Below, piece by piece: positions 15,226 to 23,202 of a stretch of DNA of 32,631 nucleotides. The notes under the pieces are model-generated. The model searched no databases and was not told the DNA's origin. It was given only the letters and a program-made list of their open reading frames with translations. The stretch is from Micromonospora qiuiae. Its GTDB lineage: Bacteria > Actinomycetota > Actinomycetes > Mycobacteriales > Micromonosporaceae. The position numbers and the translations under genes are program-made. The stretch covers positions 1 through 32,631 of the forward strand of contig NZ_BOPC01000086.1 of assembly GCF_016863555.1 (NCBI RefSeq). Direction: 5' to 3'. Within the stretch, counting starts at the first letter, position 1; each line of letters starts with the position of its first letter.

Positions 15226-16784
15226 GGCTGACCCTTCTCCTTCGCCGTTGACGCCCGTGTTCCGGCGCGGGCGAGGTACTCGTCGCGTAGCTGCCGCTTG
15301 AGAATCTTGCCGCCCGCGTTGCGGGGGAGGTTGTCGATTACATGCCACTCGCGCGGAACCTTGTATCGCGCCACGCTGGCCCGCACGTGCGTCTCCAGGG
15401 AGTCGAGGTCCACCTCGCAGCCCCCGGCGGGCACCACGAACGCCGCGATCCGCTCGCCGTACGTCTCGTCCGGCACGCCGATGACGGCGACCTCGTTGAC
15501 GTCGTGGTGCCGGACGACCACCTCTTCGATCTCCCGCGGGAAGATATTCACGCCGCCGGCGATGATCATATCCTTCTTGCGGTCCACAATGGAGATGAAG
15601 CCCTCGTCGTCACGCACCGCGATGTCACCCACCGTGACGAAGCCGTCCGTGGTGGTCGCCTGCCGGGTGGCGGCCTCGTCGCCAAGGTAGCCGGCCATGA
15701 GCATCGGCGAGCGCGCGAACAGCTCACCGGGCACGCCGGGCGGGACCTCTCGGCCCTCGTCATCGAGCAACCGCACGTCGTTCATAAACCACGGATGCCC
15801 CACGCTGCCAGCCTTGCGCATCGAGTCCTCCGGCCTGAGGTTCGTCACGATCGAGCACTCCGTCGAACCGTACAGTTCGTGGACCCCGACCCCAGGGAAG
15901 GCTTCGTGCACCCACTCCTTCAGCTCGACCGGCAGCGCGGCCGCGTTGAAGTAGAGGGTCCGCAGGGCGGACAGATCGTAGGCTCCGGCGGGCTCCGCGA
16001 CGAGCCGCCGGATCTGCTGAGCGTGCGTGGGTACCAGGAACACCGCGCTGGTGCGGGACCGTTCGAGCATACGCAGGAACTCCTCCGGGTCCCACTTGCG
16101 CAGCACCCACGTCTCTCCACCCAACTGCGGGCCGGCGTAGCCGAACGAGAAGCCTGCGCCGTGGTACAGGGGCGCCACGGCCATGGTCACCTGCGAGGGT
16201 CCCAGCCCGTACTCGATCGCGGCGCCGTACGCCGTCAGCACCCGCCCACGGTGGGTCAGCACGACCCCCTTGGGCACGCCCGTCGTGCCGGACGTGTAGG
16301 TGATGCAAAAGGTGTCCCGCTCGCCCACGGCCACCCGCGGGTCACGGGCGGCAGCCCGATCGAGGAACGCCTCGTAGTCGCGCCCGACCTGGCCGTCGAA
16401 GCTGAGCACGAGGTCCAGTCCATCCACGATCGACTCGGTGTTGCCGTGCAGCGCGGAGTCCATGATCAGGACCCGCGCTCCCGAGTGCCCGACGATGTAC
16501 TCGTTGTCCGCGGCGGCGTTCTTCGAGTTCAACGGCACCATCGGTAGGCCGGCCTTGGCCAGCCCCGTGGCGACCTCGAAATACTCCATGCGATTCGCCG
16601 ACAGCACGGCGACGGCGTCGCCCGGGCGCAGGCCCGAGGCGAGCAGGCCGGCGGCCAGCCGGCTGGATCGCTCGTGCAGCCCCGCGAATGTGAGGCTACG
16701 GTCGCCGTCCACGACGGCGACGCGGTTCGGAGCGGACCGGGCGAACTCCCGGACGCCGTTTGCCATGTTCAGTTCGGTGCCCAC
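15222..16784 (-). CDS. ATP-dependent acyl-CoA ligase (FadD-like)
   Basis: 520-residue ANL-superfamily enzyme: carboxylate plus ATP plus CoA gives acyl-CoA, AMP and PPi. Seen: YTSGTTGVPKGVVLTHRG (P-loop, about residue 165), ELYGSTECSIVTNLRPE, TVGDIAVRDDEGFISIVDRKKDMIIAGG with the hinge Asp and Lys, NIFPREIEEVV, and the C-terminal NAGGKILKRQLRDEY carrying the catalytic Lys. A GTG at 16784, preceded by AAGGA about 10 nt upstream, is taken as start; ATG at 16766 is a possible alternative. It follows the hotdog gene by 3 nt. Being in the transporter operon, it probably activates the imported acid. Specificity is not readable. Confidence 0.92.
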   Translation of the reverse strand: MGTELNMANGVREFARSAPNRVAVVDGDRSLTFAGLHERSSRLAAGLLASGLRPGDAVAVLSANRMEYFEVATGLAKAGLPMVPLNSKNAAADNEYIVGHSGARVLIMDSALHGNTESIVDGLDLVLSFDGQVGRDYEAFLDRAAARDPRVAVGERDTFCITYTSGTTGVPKGVVLTHRGRVLTAYGAAIEYGLGPSQVTMAVAPLYHGAGFSFGYAGPQLGGETWVLRKWDPEEFLRMLERSRTSAVFLVPTHAQQIRRLVAEPAGAYDLSALRTLYFNAAALPVELKEWVHEAFPGVGVHELYGSTECSIVTNLRPEDSMRKAGSVGHPWFMNDVRLLDDEGREVPPGVPGELFARSPMLMAGYLGDEAATRQATTTDGFVTVGDIAVRDDEGFISIVDRKKDMIIAGGVNIFPREIEEVVVRHHDVNEVAVIGVPDETYGERIAAFVVPAGGCEVDLDSLETHVRASVARYKVPREWHVIDNLPRNAGGKILKRQLRDEYLARAGTRASTAKEKGQP

Positions 16785-16787
16785 CAG

Positions 16788-17207
16788 TTACCGTTCCTTC
16801 ACCGGGTCAGCCATCAACATCACCGCCGTCGCCTCGGCCACCGCCGCCCCCGCTCCGTCGACGACCTGCCAGGCGAACTCCTGGATCGCCTTGCCGCTGT
16901 GGGTGTGCCGCACCGGCCCGGGGGTGAGCCGAACGCGAAGCCACGCACCGGCACGCACCATCGAGTGGAACACCACCGACCGCAGCTCGAGCAGGGCGAT
17001 GGCTCGGTCGAGAATCCCCGACTGCTCGACGAGGCCGCCGGCCAGCAGCAGCACGCCCTGGCCCGGCAGCGGCGCGTCAACGCCCTCGGCGCGCTGCCCG
17101 GGCGTCGGGTTGAACAGCGGATGCGTGTATCCGCCGCTCGACACGATCGTCCTGATCAGCTCGTCGGTGACCTCGACGGCCGGGGTCTCAACGTAGCTGC
17201 CGGACAT
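16788..17207 (-). CDS. Hotdog-fold (MaoC-like) protein
   Basis: 139 residues, start ATG at 17207 behind a G-rich ribosome site, overlapping the crotonase gene end by 20 nt. The segment VTDELIRTIVSSGGYTHPLFNP matches the N-terminal dehydratase/hotdog pattern 'V.....I..........HPLF', and LRVRLTPGPVRHTHSGKAIQEFAWQVVDGAGAAVAEATAVMLM matches the long hotdog strands. It lacks the Asp of the R-hydratase dyad in a clear position, so it might be a thioesterase, a non-catalytic subunit, or a hydratase with changed residues. Confidence 0.65.
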   Translation of the reverse strand: MSGSYVETPAVEVTDELIRTIVSSGGYTHPLFNPTPGQRAEGVDAPLPGQGVLLLAGGLVEQSGILDRAIALLELRSVVFHSMVRAGAWLRVRLTPGPVRHTHSGKAIQEFAWQVVDGAGAAVAEATAVMLMADPVKER

Positions 17208-17994
17208 CGGCACCCCCCCAGTGCGGATCGCGCCGCTCGACGTACGCGCGAAAACCCTCGTCGGCGTCCGCCGCGCTGACCTGCATCTTCTCGAAGAGCT
17301 CACGCTCGTAGCGCAGCCCCTCCTCGAGGGTTAGGTTCTGCGCCGCCCCGACCGCCAGCTTGGTCACCGCAATGGCCGGGCGCGACCGCCCCCGCACCGC
17401 GGCCACCAGGCGCTCGACCTCGTCGTCCAGCCGTTCGCTGGGAACAGCCGAGAACGCCAGTCCCCACTCGACCATGGTGGGACCGTCCAGCCACAACGAG
17501 GTCAGCAGGAGCGCCTTGGCCTTTTGGTCGCCGAGCTTGCGCGCCGCCCGCTGACTGGCGCCCGCCCCCGGTGGGACGCCGAACTGAAGGTGGATGTCGC
17601 CCACGCGCGCGTTCTCCGCGGCGACCACAAGGTCGCAGGCGAGCAGCAGCTCGAAGCCGCCGGCGCGGGCCAGACCGTTCACCCGCGCGATCACCGGCAC
17701 CGGAAGCAGCTCGATCCGGCGCAGCAGGGCGTGCAGCCGGTCGAGGAACGGCAGGAACACCCCGTGCAGGTCGGCGAAGCAGGACTCCAGAAAAGTGATG
17801 TCCATGCCAACGCTGAACGCCTTCTCGCCAGCGCCGGTGACCACCACCGCCCGCAGGTCCTCGTCCGCCTCCGCCGCGTCCAGCGCCCGCTCGAAGTCGT
17901 TCAGGGTCGACGGGGTCAGGCTGTTCATCGTGGCCCCGCCATCGAGCAGGAGATACATCACCTGGTTCTCCGTGCGTACGCGCACCGCGGTCAT
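17188..17994 (-). CDS. Crotonase-fold enoyl-CoA hydratase/isomerase
   Basis: 268 residues, standard for single-domain crotonases. Oxyanion-loop features: GEKAFSVGMDITFL and NGLARAGGFELLLACD. Glu115 is at the position of the first catalytic Glu of enoyl-CoA hydratase. The second, normally in 'G.PE', is His135 (VGDIHLQFG). This His variant occurs in a subset of family members, so water addition may be altered or the enzyme may be an isomerase or C-C hydrolase. PPGAGASQRAARKLG and a C-terminal helix follow. It overlaps the alpha/beta-hydrolase gene by 4 nt. The true start is ATG 17994; the longer open frame above it is shadow. Confidence 0.85.
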   Translation of the reverse strand: MTAVRVRTENQVMYLLLDGGATMNSLTPSTLNDFERALDAAEADEDLRAVVVTGAGEKAFSVGMDITFLESCFADLHGVFLPFLDRLHALLRRIELLPVPVIARVNGLARAGGFELLLACDLVVAAENARVGDIHLQFGVPPGAGASQRAARKLGDQKAKALLLTSLWLDGPTMVEWGLAFSAVPSERLDDEVERLVAAVRGRSRPAIAVTKLAVGAAQNLTLEEGLRYERELFEKMQVSAADADEGFRAYVERRDPHWGGADVRQLR

Positions 17995-18791
17995 CGCGCC
18001 GCCACATCCCGGAGAAACTCGGCGATCTGGTGGGCGTACTGCGCCGGCGCCCGCAGGTGGGGTTGGCCGGGCAGCCCCGGCAGCGTCACCAGGCGCGCCT
18101 GCTTCGCCAGTTCCAGGGCGACCGGGTCCTTGTCGGCCAGCAGGTCGAACTCGGCGTCGAGCAGCAACACCGGGATGTCGAGGGCGGCCAACGGCAGGCC
18201 CGGGTCGTGGCGGAACGCCGCCTGGTACCCCCAGTCGTAGCGGTCGACGACACGCATCAGCTCGGTGACGGCGAGCTGCAACATGTCCGTGGTCAGCTTC
18301 GGCCAGATTCGGCGGTACCGCTCGACCGCCCACGCGAACTGGCGTCCCTCGACGTCGTACGGCGCCTGGGGCGTCCAGTTGGCCAGGAAGTCCGCGCGCT
18401 CCTCGGGCGTGAACAGGGCGACACCGGAGAGCACCACCGCCCGGGCCCCGCGGTCGAACACGTGGGCGGCCTCGATGGCCAGCGAGGCGCCGGTGTGCAC
18501 GCCGCCGAAGACGACATCCGCCATGCCCAGCGCGGACGCCGCCCGGGCCAGCACCGCGGCGTACTCGGGAATCTCGAACCCGTTACGCGGGGGCGGGTCC
18601 GAGGCGCCGTACCCCGGGGTGTCGAAGGCGACCACCCGTGCGTGCCCTCCCAGGATCGGCAGCACCTGCTGATAAACGCGGCTGGACAGCGGGGACTCGT
18701 GGAACAGCGCCACCCAGGGTCCGCTCGTGCCGGCGGTGAGGTAGTGCACCTGTCCCCAGTCGGACTCGACGTAGCCGCCACGCACCCTCAT
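17991..18791 (-). CDS. Alpha/beta-hydrolase with altered nucleophile elbow
   Basis: 266-residue alpha/beta-hydrolase fold protein. Seen: the oxyanion-side HESPLSSRVY (residue 31 on), VVAFDTPGYGASDPP, the elbow GVHTG at 97-101, the acid region LLLDAEFDLL (Asp212/Asp216) and a late His (QPHL, His245). The elbow normally reads G-X-Ser-X-G; here His99 stands in place of Ser. Acid and base are kept. Such HTG variants exist in a minor group of the superfamily, and their chemistry is not certain to be ordinary ester hydrolysis. ATG 18791 overlaps the cupin gene by 4 nt. In context it may open a lactone or ring C-C bond before CoA activation, which is an inference. Confidence 0.8.
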   Translation of the reverse strand: MRVRGGYVESDWGQVHYLTAGTSGPWVALFHESPLSSRVYQQVLPILGGHARVVAFDTPGYGASDPPPRNGFEIPEYAAVLARAASALGMADVVFGGVHTGASLAIEAAHVFDRGARAVVLSGVALFTPEERADFLANWTPQAPYDVEGRQFAWAVERYRRIWPKLTTDMLQLAVTELMRVVDRYDWGYQAAFRHDPGLPLAALDIPVLLLDAEFDLLADKDPVALELAKQARLVTLPGLPGQPHLRAPAQYAHQIAEFLRDVAAR

Positions 18792-19624
18792 CGCGGGCCT
18801 CCCACCTTCACCAGCAGTTCGGTCTCGCTCGCGACGGCTATCTGTGGTCCGACGGCGCCGGCGGGGATGCGCACCAGGCTGGGCTGCGCCAGAGTCCGGC
18901 CGTCGACGACGATGGCGCCCGAGACGTTGATGATGAACCGCTCCCGATCCACCGACTCCGGCCGGGCGACCCAGTCGGCCGAGGGGCGCACGAGCACCGA
19001 GGTCGACCGGGTCTCCACATTCTCGCTGAGCACCTTGGACCGGAGCGGGCCAGGTCCGCCGAGTCGGGTGACCGAATCGTCGTGCGGGCGCCAGACCATG
19101 AACCGCGTCTCGGCGCGCCGGACGTAGCCGCGGGGGCCGATCGTCCCGACGTCGCGCGCCCGGGCCTGCCGCCCGGCCTCCTCGTCCGGGCGCACCACCC
19201 GGGAGACCCGGTCGCTGCCCTCGTCGGCGTCCTCGCCCTCCATCATCAGGATGGCTTCGAAACCGACCCGGGAAGCGGCCGAGTGCACCCAGCCGGGCGG
19301 CCGCCAGAAGTAGTCACCGGCCACGAACCGCCCCTCGGCGGTGAGGTCCACCTCGCCGCCGACAAAGTAGGCCTCCTCCACGCTGTCGTGGTATGCCTCG
19401 CTCAGGTCGCGGTAGCCGGCGTCGGTGCGGATGTGGTCGATGCGGCGCGAGGTCTCCGGATCGAGCCACAGGTTGCGCATGTGATAGCGGGACAACAGGT
19501 CGAGCGCGGCCTCCTGGCTGCTCCCGATGTTCTCCCGGAACGCCGGCTCCATGCTCTCCCAGACGGACCGCCCGTTGACCCACGGCAGGCTCGACCCGTC
19601 CACGACACTGGCACTGGCACTCAT
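18788..19624 (-). CDS. Two-domain cupin protein
   Basis: 278 residues. The N-terminal cupin shows YHDSVEEAYFVGGEVDL followed by GDYFWRPPGWVHS, giving His, Glu and a second His as probable metal ligands. The C-terminal half, from about residue 175, has a second cupin-like strand set (RFIINVSGAIVVDG, then PSLVRIPAGAVGPQIAV) without clear ligands. ChrR-like or gentisate-dioxygenase-like bicupins look similar. No reaction can be assigned. It overlaps both the ABC ATPase gene upstream and the hydrolase gene downstream by 4 nt, linking it to substrate entry. Confidence 0.72.
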   Translation of the reverse strand: MSASASVVDGSSLPWVNGRSVWESMEPAFRENIGSSQEAALDLLSRYHMRNLWLDPETSRRIDHIRTDAGYRDLSEAYHDSVEEAYFVGGEVDLTAEGRFVAGDYFWRPPGWVHSAASRVGFEAILMMEGEDADEGSDRVSRVVRPDEEAGRQARARDVGTIGPRGYVRRAETRFMVWRPHDDSVTRLGGPGPLRSKVLSENVETRSTSVLVRPSADWVARPESVDRERFIINVSGAIVVDGRTLAQPSLVRIPAGAVGPQIAVASETELLVKVGGPR

Positions 19625-20475
19625 GCGGGCTCCTGGTTCTCGACGGCGTCGCGCACGGTTCTATGGCCGGCGAACGCCTTGTAGGCGTGGGGTTCCCGGG
19701 GGTCGGGCGACAGCCGGGCGGAGAGCAGCGTCTGCGTGTACGGGTGCTCCGGCGCGTCGAACAGCTCCCGGGTCGGCTTCGTCTCGACGATCTCGCCCAG
19801 GTACATCACCGCGATGCGGTCGCTCACCCACTCGACCGTGTGCATGTCGTGCGAGACGAACAGGTACGCCATCGAGTACTCGCGCTGCAACTCCGCGAGG
19901 AGGGCGAGGATCTGGGCGCGGATCGACAGGTCCAGCGACGACGTCGGCTCGTCGAGCACGACGAACCGCGGCCGACTGATGATCGCCCGGGCGATGCCCA
20001 CCCGCTGCTGCTGGCCGCCGGAGAGCTCACCGGGAAGCCGGTCGGCGAACGACTGCGGCAGACCGACGTGTTCGAGGGTGCTCAGCACCTGCCGGCGGAT
20101 CTCCGTCGTACCGAGCTGCGGCTGGTGGATCTGCAGCGGCTCGGCGACGATCGCCCCGATCGCCATCCGCGGGTTCAGCGACTCGAACGGCTCCTGGAAC
20201 ACGAGCTGCATGTCCGCGCGCTGCCGGCGCAGCGTGTTGGCGTCCATCGTCCCGAGGTCCTTGCCGTCGATGCGGACCGCGCCCGAGTCGACGTCGATCA
20301 GCCGCAGGGCGACCCGGCCCAGCGTCGACTTGCCGGAGCCGCTCTCGCCGATCACCGCCAGCGTCTCGCCCTCATTGACGTGGAGGGAGACCCCCTTGAG
20401 GGCGTGGACCGGCTCGCCTCCGCGCTGGCGTGCGGGGAAGACCTTGTGCACATCTTCGATCTCAACGAGAGACAT
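19621..20475 (-). CDS. ABC transporter ATPase, DppF/OppF type
   Basis: 284-residue ATP-binding subunit of a peptide/nickel-type importer. Walker A GESGSGKST (near residue 43), Q-loop LVFQEPFESLNPRM, signature LSGGQQQRVGIARAI, Walker B RFVVLDEPTSSLD and the H-switch VSHD are all present, followed by the C-terminal extension with HPYTQTLLSA typical of OppF/DppF. The ATG at 20475 has GGGGAGAAG upstream; the frame could also start at a TTG one codon earlier. It overlaps the other ATPase gene by 14 nt. Membrane-associated on the cytosolic side. Confidence 0.93.
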   Translation of the reverse strand: MSLVEIEDVHKVFPARQRGGEPVHALKGVSLHVNEGETLAVIGESGSGKSTLGRVALRLIDVDSGAVRIDGKDLGTMDANTLRRQRADMQLVFQEPFESLNPRMAIGAIVAEPLQIHQPQLGTTEIRRQVLSTLEHVGLPQSFADRLPGELSGGQQQRVGIARAIISRPRFVVLDEPTSSLDLSIRAQILALLAELQREYSMAYLFVSHDMHTVEWVSDRIAVMYLGEIVETKPTRELFDAPEHPYTQTLLSARLSPDPREPHAYKAFAGHRTVRDAVENQEPA

Positions 20476-21292
20476 CAAGCTTCTCCCCTGGCTTCGGCAC
20501 GGAGGCGATCAGGCGCTGCGTGTACGGGTGCTGCGGCTCGACCATCACGTCCATGACGGAACCGTGCTCGACCACCTGGCCGTCGTACATCACGACCACC
20601 CGCTGGCAGTACTGGGCGATGACGCCCAGGTCGTGGGTGACCAGCACCATCGACCGTCCCTCCTGGCGGACCAGCCCCGAGATCAGGTCGAGGATCTGTG
20701 CCTGCACCGTGGCGTCGAGCCCGGTCGTCGGCTCGTCGGCGATCAACAGCTGCGGCGACAGGGTGGTCGCCAGGGCGATCACGACCCGCTGGGCCATGCC
20801 GCCGGAGAGCTGGTGGGCGTAGCCGTCGAGCACCCGAGCCGGGTTGACGATGCCGACCCCGTCCAGCATCCGCAGCGCGATCTCCCGCGACTCCTTGCGG
20901 GAGACTCTGGTCTTGTGGGCCTTCTGTAGCTCGTAGAACTGCCGCTCGATCTTGTAGATCGGGTTGAGGGACCCGAAGGGGTTCTGCGCGACGAAGCCAA
21001 TCTTGGCCCCGCGCACCTCGCGCATCCGCCGCACCGGCGTGGCGAGCAGGTCGCCGTAACCGGCGAGCTGCGCCTTGTCGGCGGTGACGGTGCTGTTGGC
21101 CGGAAGCAGCCGGAGCAGCCCCTTGATCGTGGTCGACTTGCCGCACCCGGACTCGCCGACGATGCCGACGATCTCTCCCTTGTGCACGGTGAGGTCGACG
21201 CCCTTGACCGGGTGGACCACGCCGTGAGGAGTCTTGATGCTGACGGCGAGGTTGCGCACCTCCAGCGCCAGCTCTTCGGACTGCGCGTTCAT
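20462..21292 (-). CDS. ABC transporter ATPase, DppD/OppD type
   Basis: 276-residue ATPase paired with the preceding entry. Walker A GESGCGKST, Q-loop FVAQNPFGSLNPIY, signature LSGGMAQRVVIALAT, Walker B LLIADEPTTGLD and VTHDLGVIAQYC are intact. The C-terminus ends with QHPYTQRLIASVPKPGEK, the family-specific tail. ATG 21292 overlaps the permease stop by 4 nt. The 50-codon open stretch upstream is shadow of the permease gene. Confidence 0.93.
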   Translation of the reverse strand: MNAQSEELALEVRNLAVSIKTPHGVVHPVKGVDLTVHKGEIVGIVGESGCGKSTTIKGLLRLLPANSTVTADKAQLAGYGDLLATPVRRMREVRGAKIGFVAQNPFGSLNPIYKIERQFYELQKAHKTRVSRKESREIALRMLDGVGIVNPARVLDGYAHQLSGGMAQRVVIALATTLSPQLLIADEPTTGLDATVQAQILDLISGLVRQEGRSMVLVTHDLGVIAQYCQRVVVMYDGQVVEHGSVMDVMVEPQHPYTQRLIASVPKPGEKLDVSR

Positions 21293-22140
21293 CGGTAGGT
21301 CCTTGCGGTGCGGTCGCCGATCGCGTCGGCGAGCTGGTTGAAGGCCAGGACACAGAGCACGACGGCCAGGCCGGCGAACCCGGCGATCCACCACTCGCCC
21401 GAACTCATGTTCCCGGCGCCGTCGCGGATCATCGAGCCCCACGAGGGGGTCGGCGGGCTCACGCCGATGCCCAGGAACGACAGCGAGGCGATCACCACGA
21501 TGGCGTTGGCAACGGTCAGCGAGGTCTGCACCAGCACGATGCCCCAGACGTTCGGGAGCAGGTGCCGGAAGATGATCCGCCGGGGCGAGGCGCCCGTGGC
21601 GGTCGCGGCCTCGATGAACCGCGACTCGCGCAGCGAGAGCACCTCGCTACGCAGCAGCCGCATGAACCGGGGCACGTTGATCAGCGCGATCGCCACGACG
21701 ACCATGTAGAGCTTGTTGCCCGACAGGGAGACCAGGGCGAGCGCGAGGATCAGCAGCGGGAAGGCCTGGAAGGCGTCCAGCCCCCGGACCAACCGCTCGC
21801 TGCCCTTGCCCTTGCTGCTGGCGGCCAGCCCGAGCAGGACGCCCACGACCAGCGACAGCACCGTGCCGGCCAAGGCGAGCGACAGGTCCACCCGCGCCGC
21901 GTAGATGACGCGGGAGAAGATGTCGCCGCCGGCGCCGTCGGTGCCGAACCAGTGCTCGCCGCCGGGCGACCGCAGGGTGGCCCCGCCGTCGATGCCCATC
22001 GGGTCGTACGGCAGGGGCGCGAAGAGGCTGGCCAGCAGCAGGACCAGGATGAACAGCACGCCGAGCGCCGCTCCCGGGTGCTGCCGGAGCATCCGGCGCA
22101 TCTGGACGCCCCGCCGTGGTGCAAAGACGTCATCATGCAT
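21289..22140 (-). CDS. ABC transporter permease, DppC/OppC type
   Basis: 283 residues in the inner membrane. Long hydrophobic segments include LGVLFILVLLLASLFAP near the N-terminus, LALAGTVLSLVVGVLLGLA, LLILALALVSLSG, a pair around IVLVQTSLTVANAIVVIASLSF, and a last one at WWIAGFAGLAVVLCVLAF. The EAA coupling loop is clear: EAATATGASPRRIIFRHLLPN. FGTDGAGGDIFSR in the periplasmic loop is typical of DppC. Overlaps the other permease gene by 8 nt. Confidence 0.92.
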   Translation of the reverse strand: MHDDVFAPRRGVQMRRMLRQHPGAALGVLFILVLLLASLFAPLPYDPMGIDGGATLRSPGGEHWFGTDGAGGDIFSRVIYAARVDLSLALAGTVLSLVVGVLLGLAASSKGKGSERLVRGLDAFQAFPLLILALALVSLSGNKLYMVVVAIALINVPRFMRLLRSEVLSLRESRFIEAATATGASPRRIIFRHLLPNVWGIVLVQTSLTVANAIVVIASLSFLGIGVSPPTPSWGSMIRDGAGNMSSGEWWIAGFAGLAVVLCVLAFNQLADAIGDRTARTYR

Positions 22141-23197
22141 GCTTGATCCTGGGGTCGAGGAGCCCGACGACGATGTCGAGCAGCGTGTACGTGATGAGCG
22201 TGATGGCGCCGGCGATGAGCACCATCCCTTGGACCACGGGGACGTCGAGCCGCAGGATGCCCTGCAGCGCCCAGGCCCCCAGGCCGTCCCAGGCGAAGAC
22301 CCGTTCGACGATCGCCTCGCCGCCGAGCAGCGACGCGAAGATCACGCCGGCGTAGGTCACGATCGTGGTGCGGGACTCGACGAGCGCGTACCGCAGCACG
22401 GTCCGCTCCGGCAGGCCCATGGCCCGGGCGAAGAAGACCTGCTGGGAGTGGAGGGCCCGCCCCAGGGTCGCCCGCGCGGTCTTGGCGAAGTACGCCGCGT
22501 AGACCAGCCCCAGGGTGAGCACGGGCAGCGCCAGGTGCTGGAGGGCGGAGCCGGCCAGCGCCGGGTCACCGGCGATCAGGGCGTCGATCGGGATGAACCC
22601 GGTGACCTTGGGTGGTGTGCTCTCCGTGAACCCGATCTGCCCCGCGGGCGCCGGCGCCCAGCCGAGCAGGAAGAACACGACATAGATCAGCAGCAGTCCG
22701 AGGAAGAAGTCGGGGATCGCCTGGAAGACCCCGGTGAACAGCCGGCTGATCCAGTCGGGCGCCCGGCCCCGGAAGTAGGCGGCGATCGCGCCGAAGGCGA
22801 TGCCGACCACCGCCGCGAAAAGGACCGCCAGGATGATCAGCTCCAGCGTCGCCGGCAACTTCTCGAAAATCTCGGTGGTCACGGGACGCTTGGAGTAGTA
22901 GGACTGGCCGAGGTCACCCCGGAGCAATCCGCCCATGTAGTCGACGTACCGCTCCAGGATCGGCTTGTCGAGCCCCAGCTCCTGCGAGATGGCCTCGACC
23001 TGTGAGTTGCTGGCCATCGGCCCGGCGATCAACCTCGCCGGATCGCCGGGGGTGACGCTGACCAGCAGGAAGGACAGCGTCACCACCCCGAACATCGCGG
23101 CGATGAGGAACCCGAGGCGCTCCAGGACCAGCCTGACGGGTCCGCGGGCCTTGCGGGCCTTCCGGACCGGCAAACCGGGCATGGCGCTCAGGGTCAT
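22133..23197 (-). CDS. ABC transporter permease, DppB/OppB type
   Basis: 354 residues. N-terminal cytosolic basic tail, then a first membrane segment FLIAAMFGVVTLSFLLVSVTPGDPA with the typical 'PGDP' after it. The periplasmic region includes LGLDKPILERYVDYMGGLLRGDLG. The EAA-like loop is FARAMGLPERTVLRYAL. The final segment ends DIVVGLLDPRIKH, the DppB terminus ('DPR'). Five nt separate it from the binding-protein gene. Confidence 0.92.
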   Translation of the reverse strand: MTLSAMPGLPVRKARKARGPVRLVLERLGFLIAAMFGVVTLSFLLVSVTPGDPARLIAGPMASNSQVEAISQELGLDKPILERYVDYMGGLLRGDLGQSYYSKRPVTTEIFEKLPATLELIILAVLFAAVVGIAFGAIAAYFRGRAPDWISRLFTGVFQAIPDFFLGLLLIYVVFFLLGWAPAPAGQIGFTESTPPKVTGFIPIDALIAGDPALAGSALQHLALPVLTLGLVYAAYFAKTARATLGRALHSQQVFFARAMGLPERTVLRYALVESRTTIVTYAGVIFASLLGGEAIVERVFAWDGLGAWALQGILRLDVPVVQGMVLIAGAITLITYTLLDIVVGLLDPRIKHA

Positions 23198-23202
23198 GGA
23201 AT

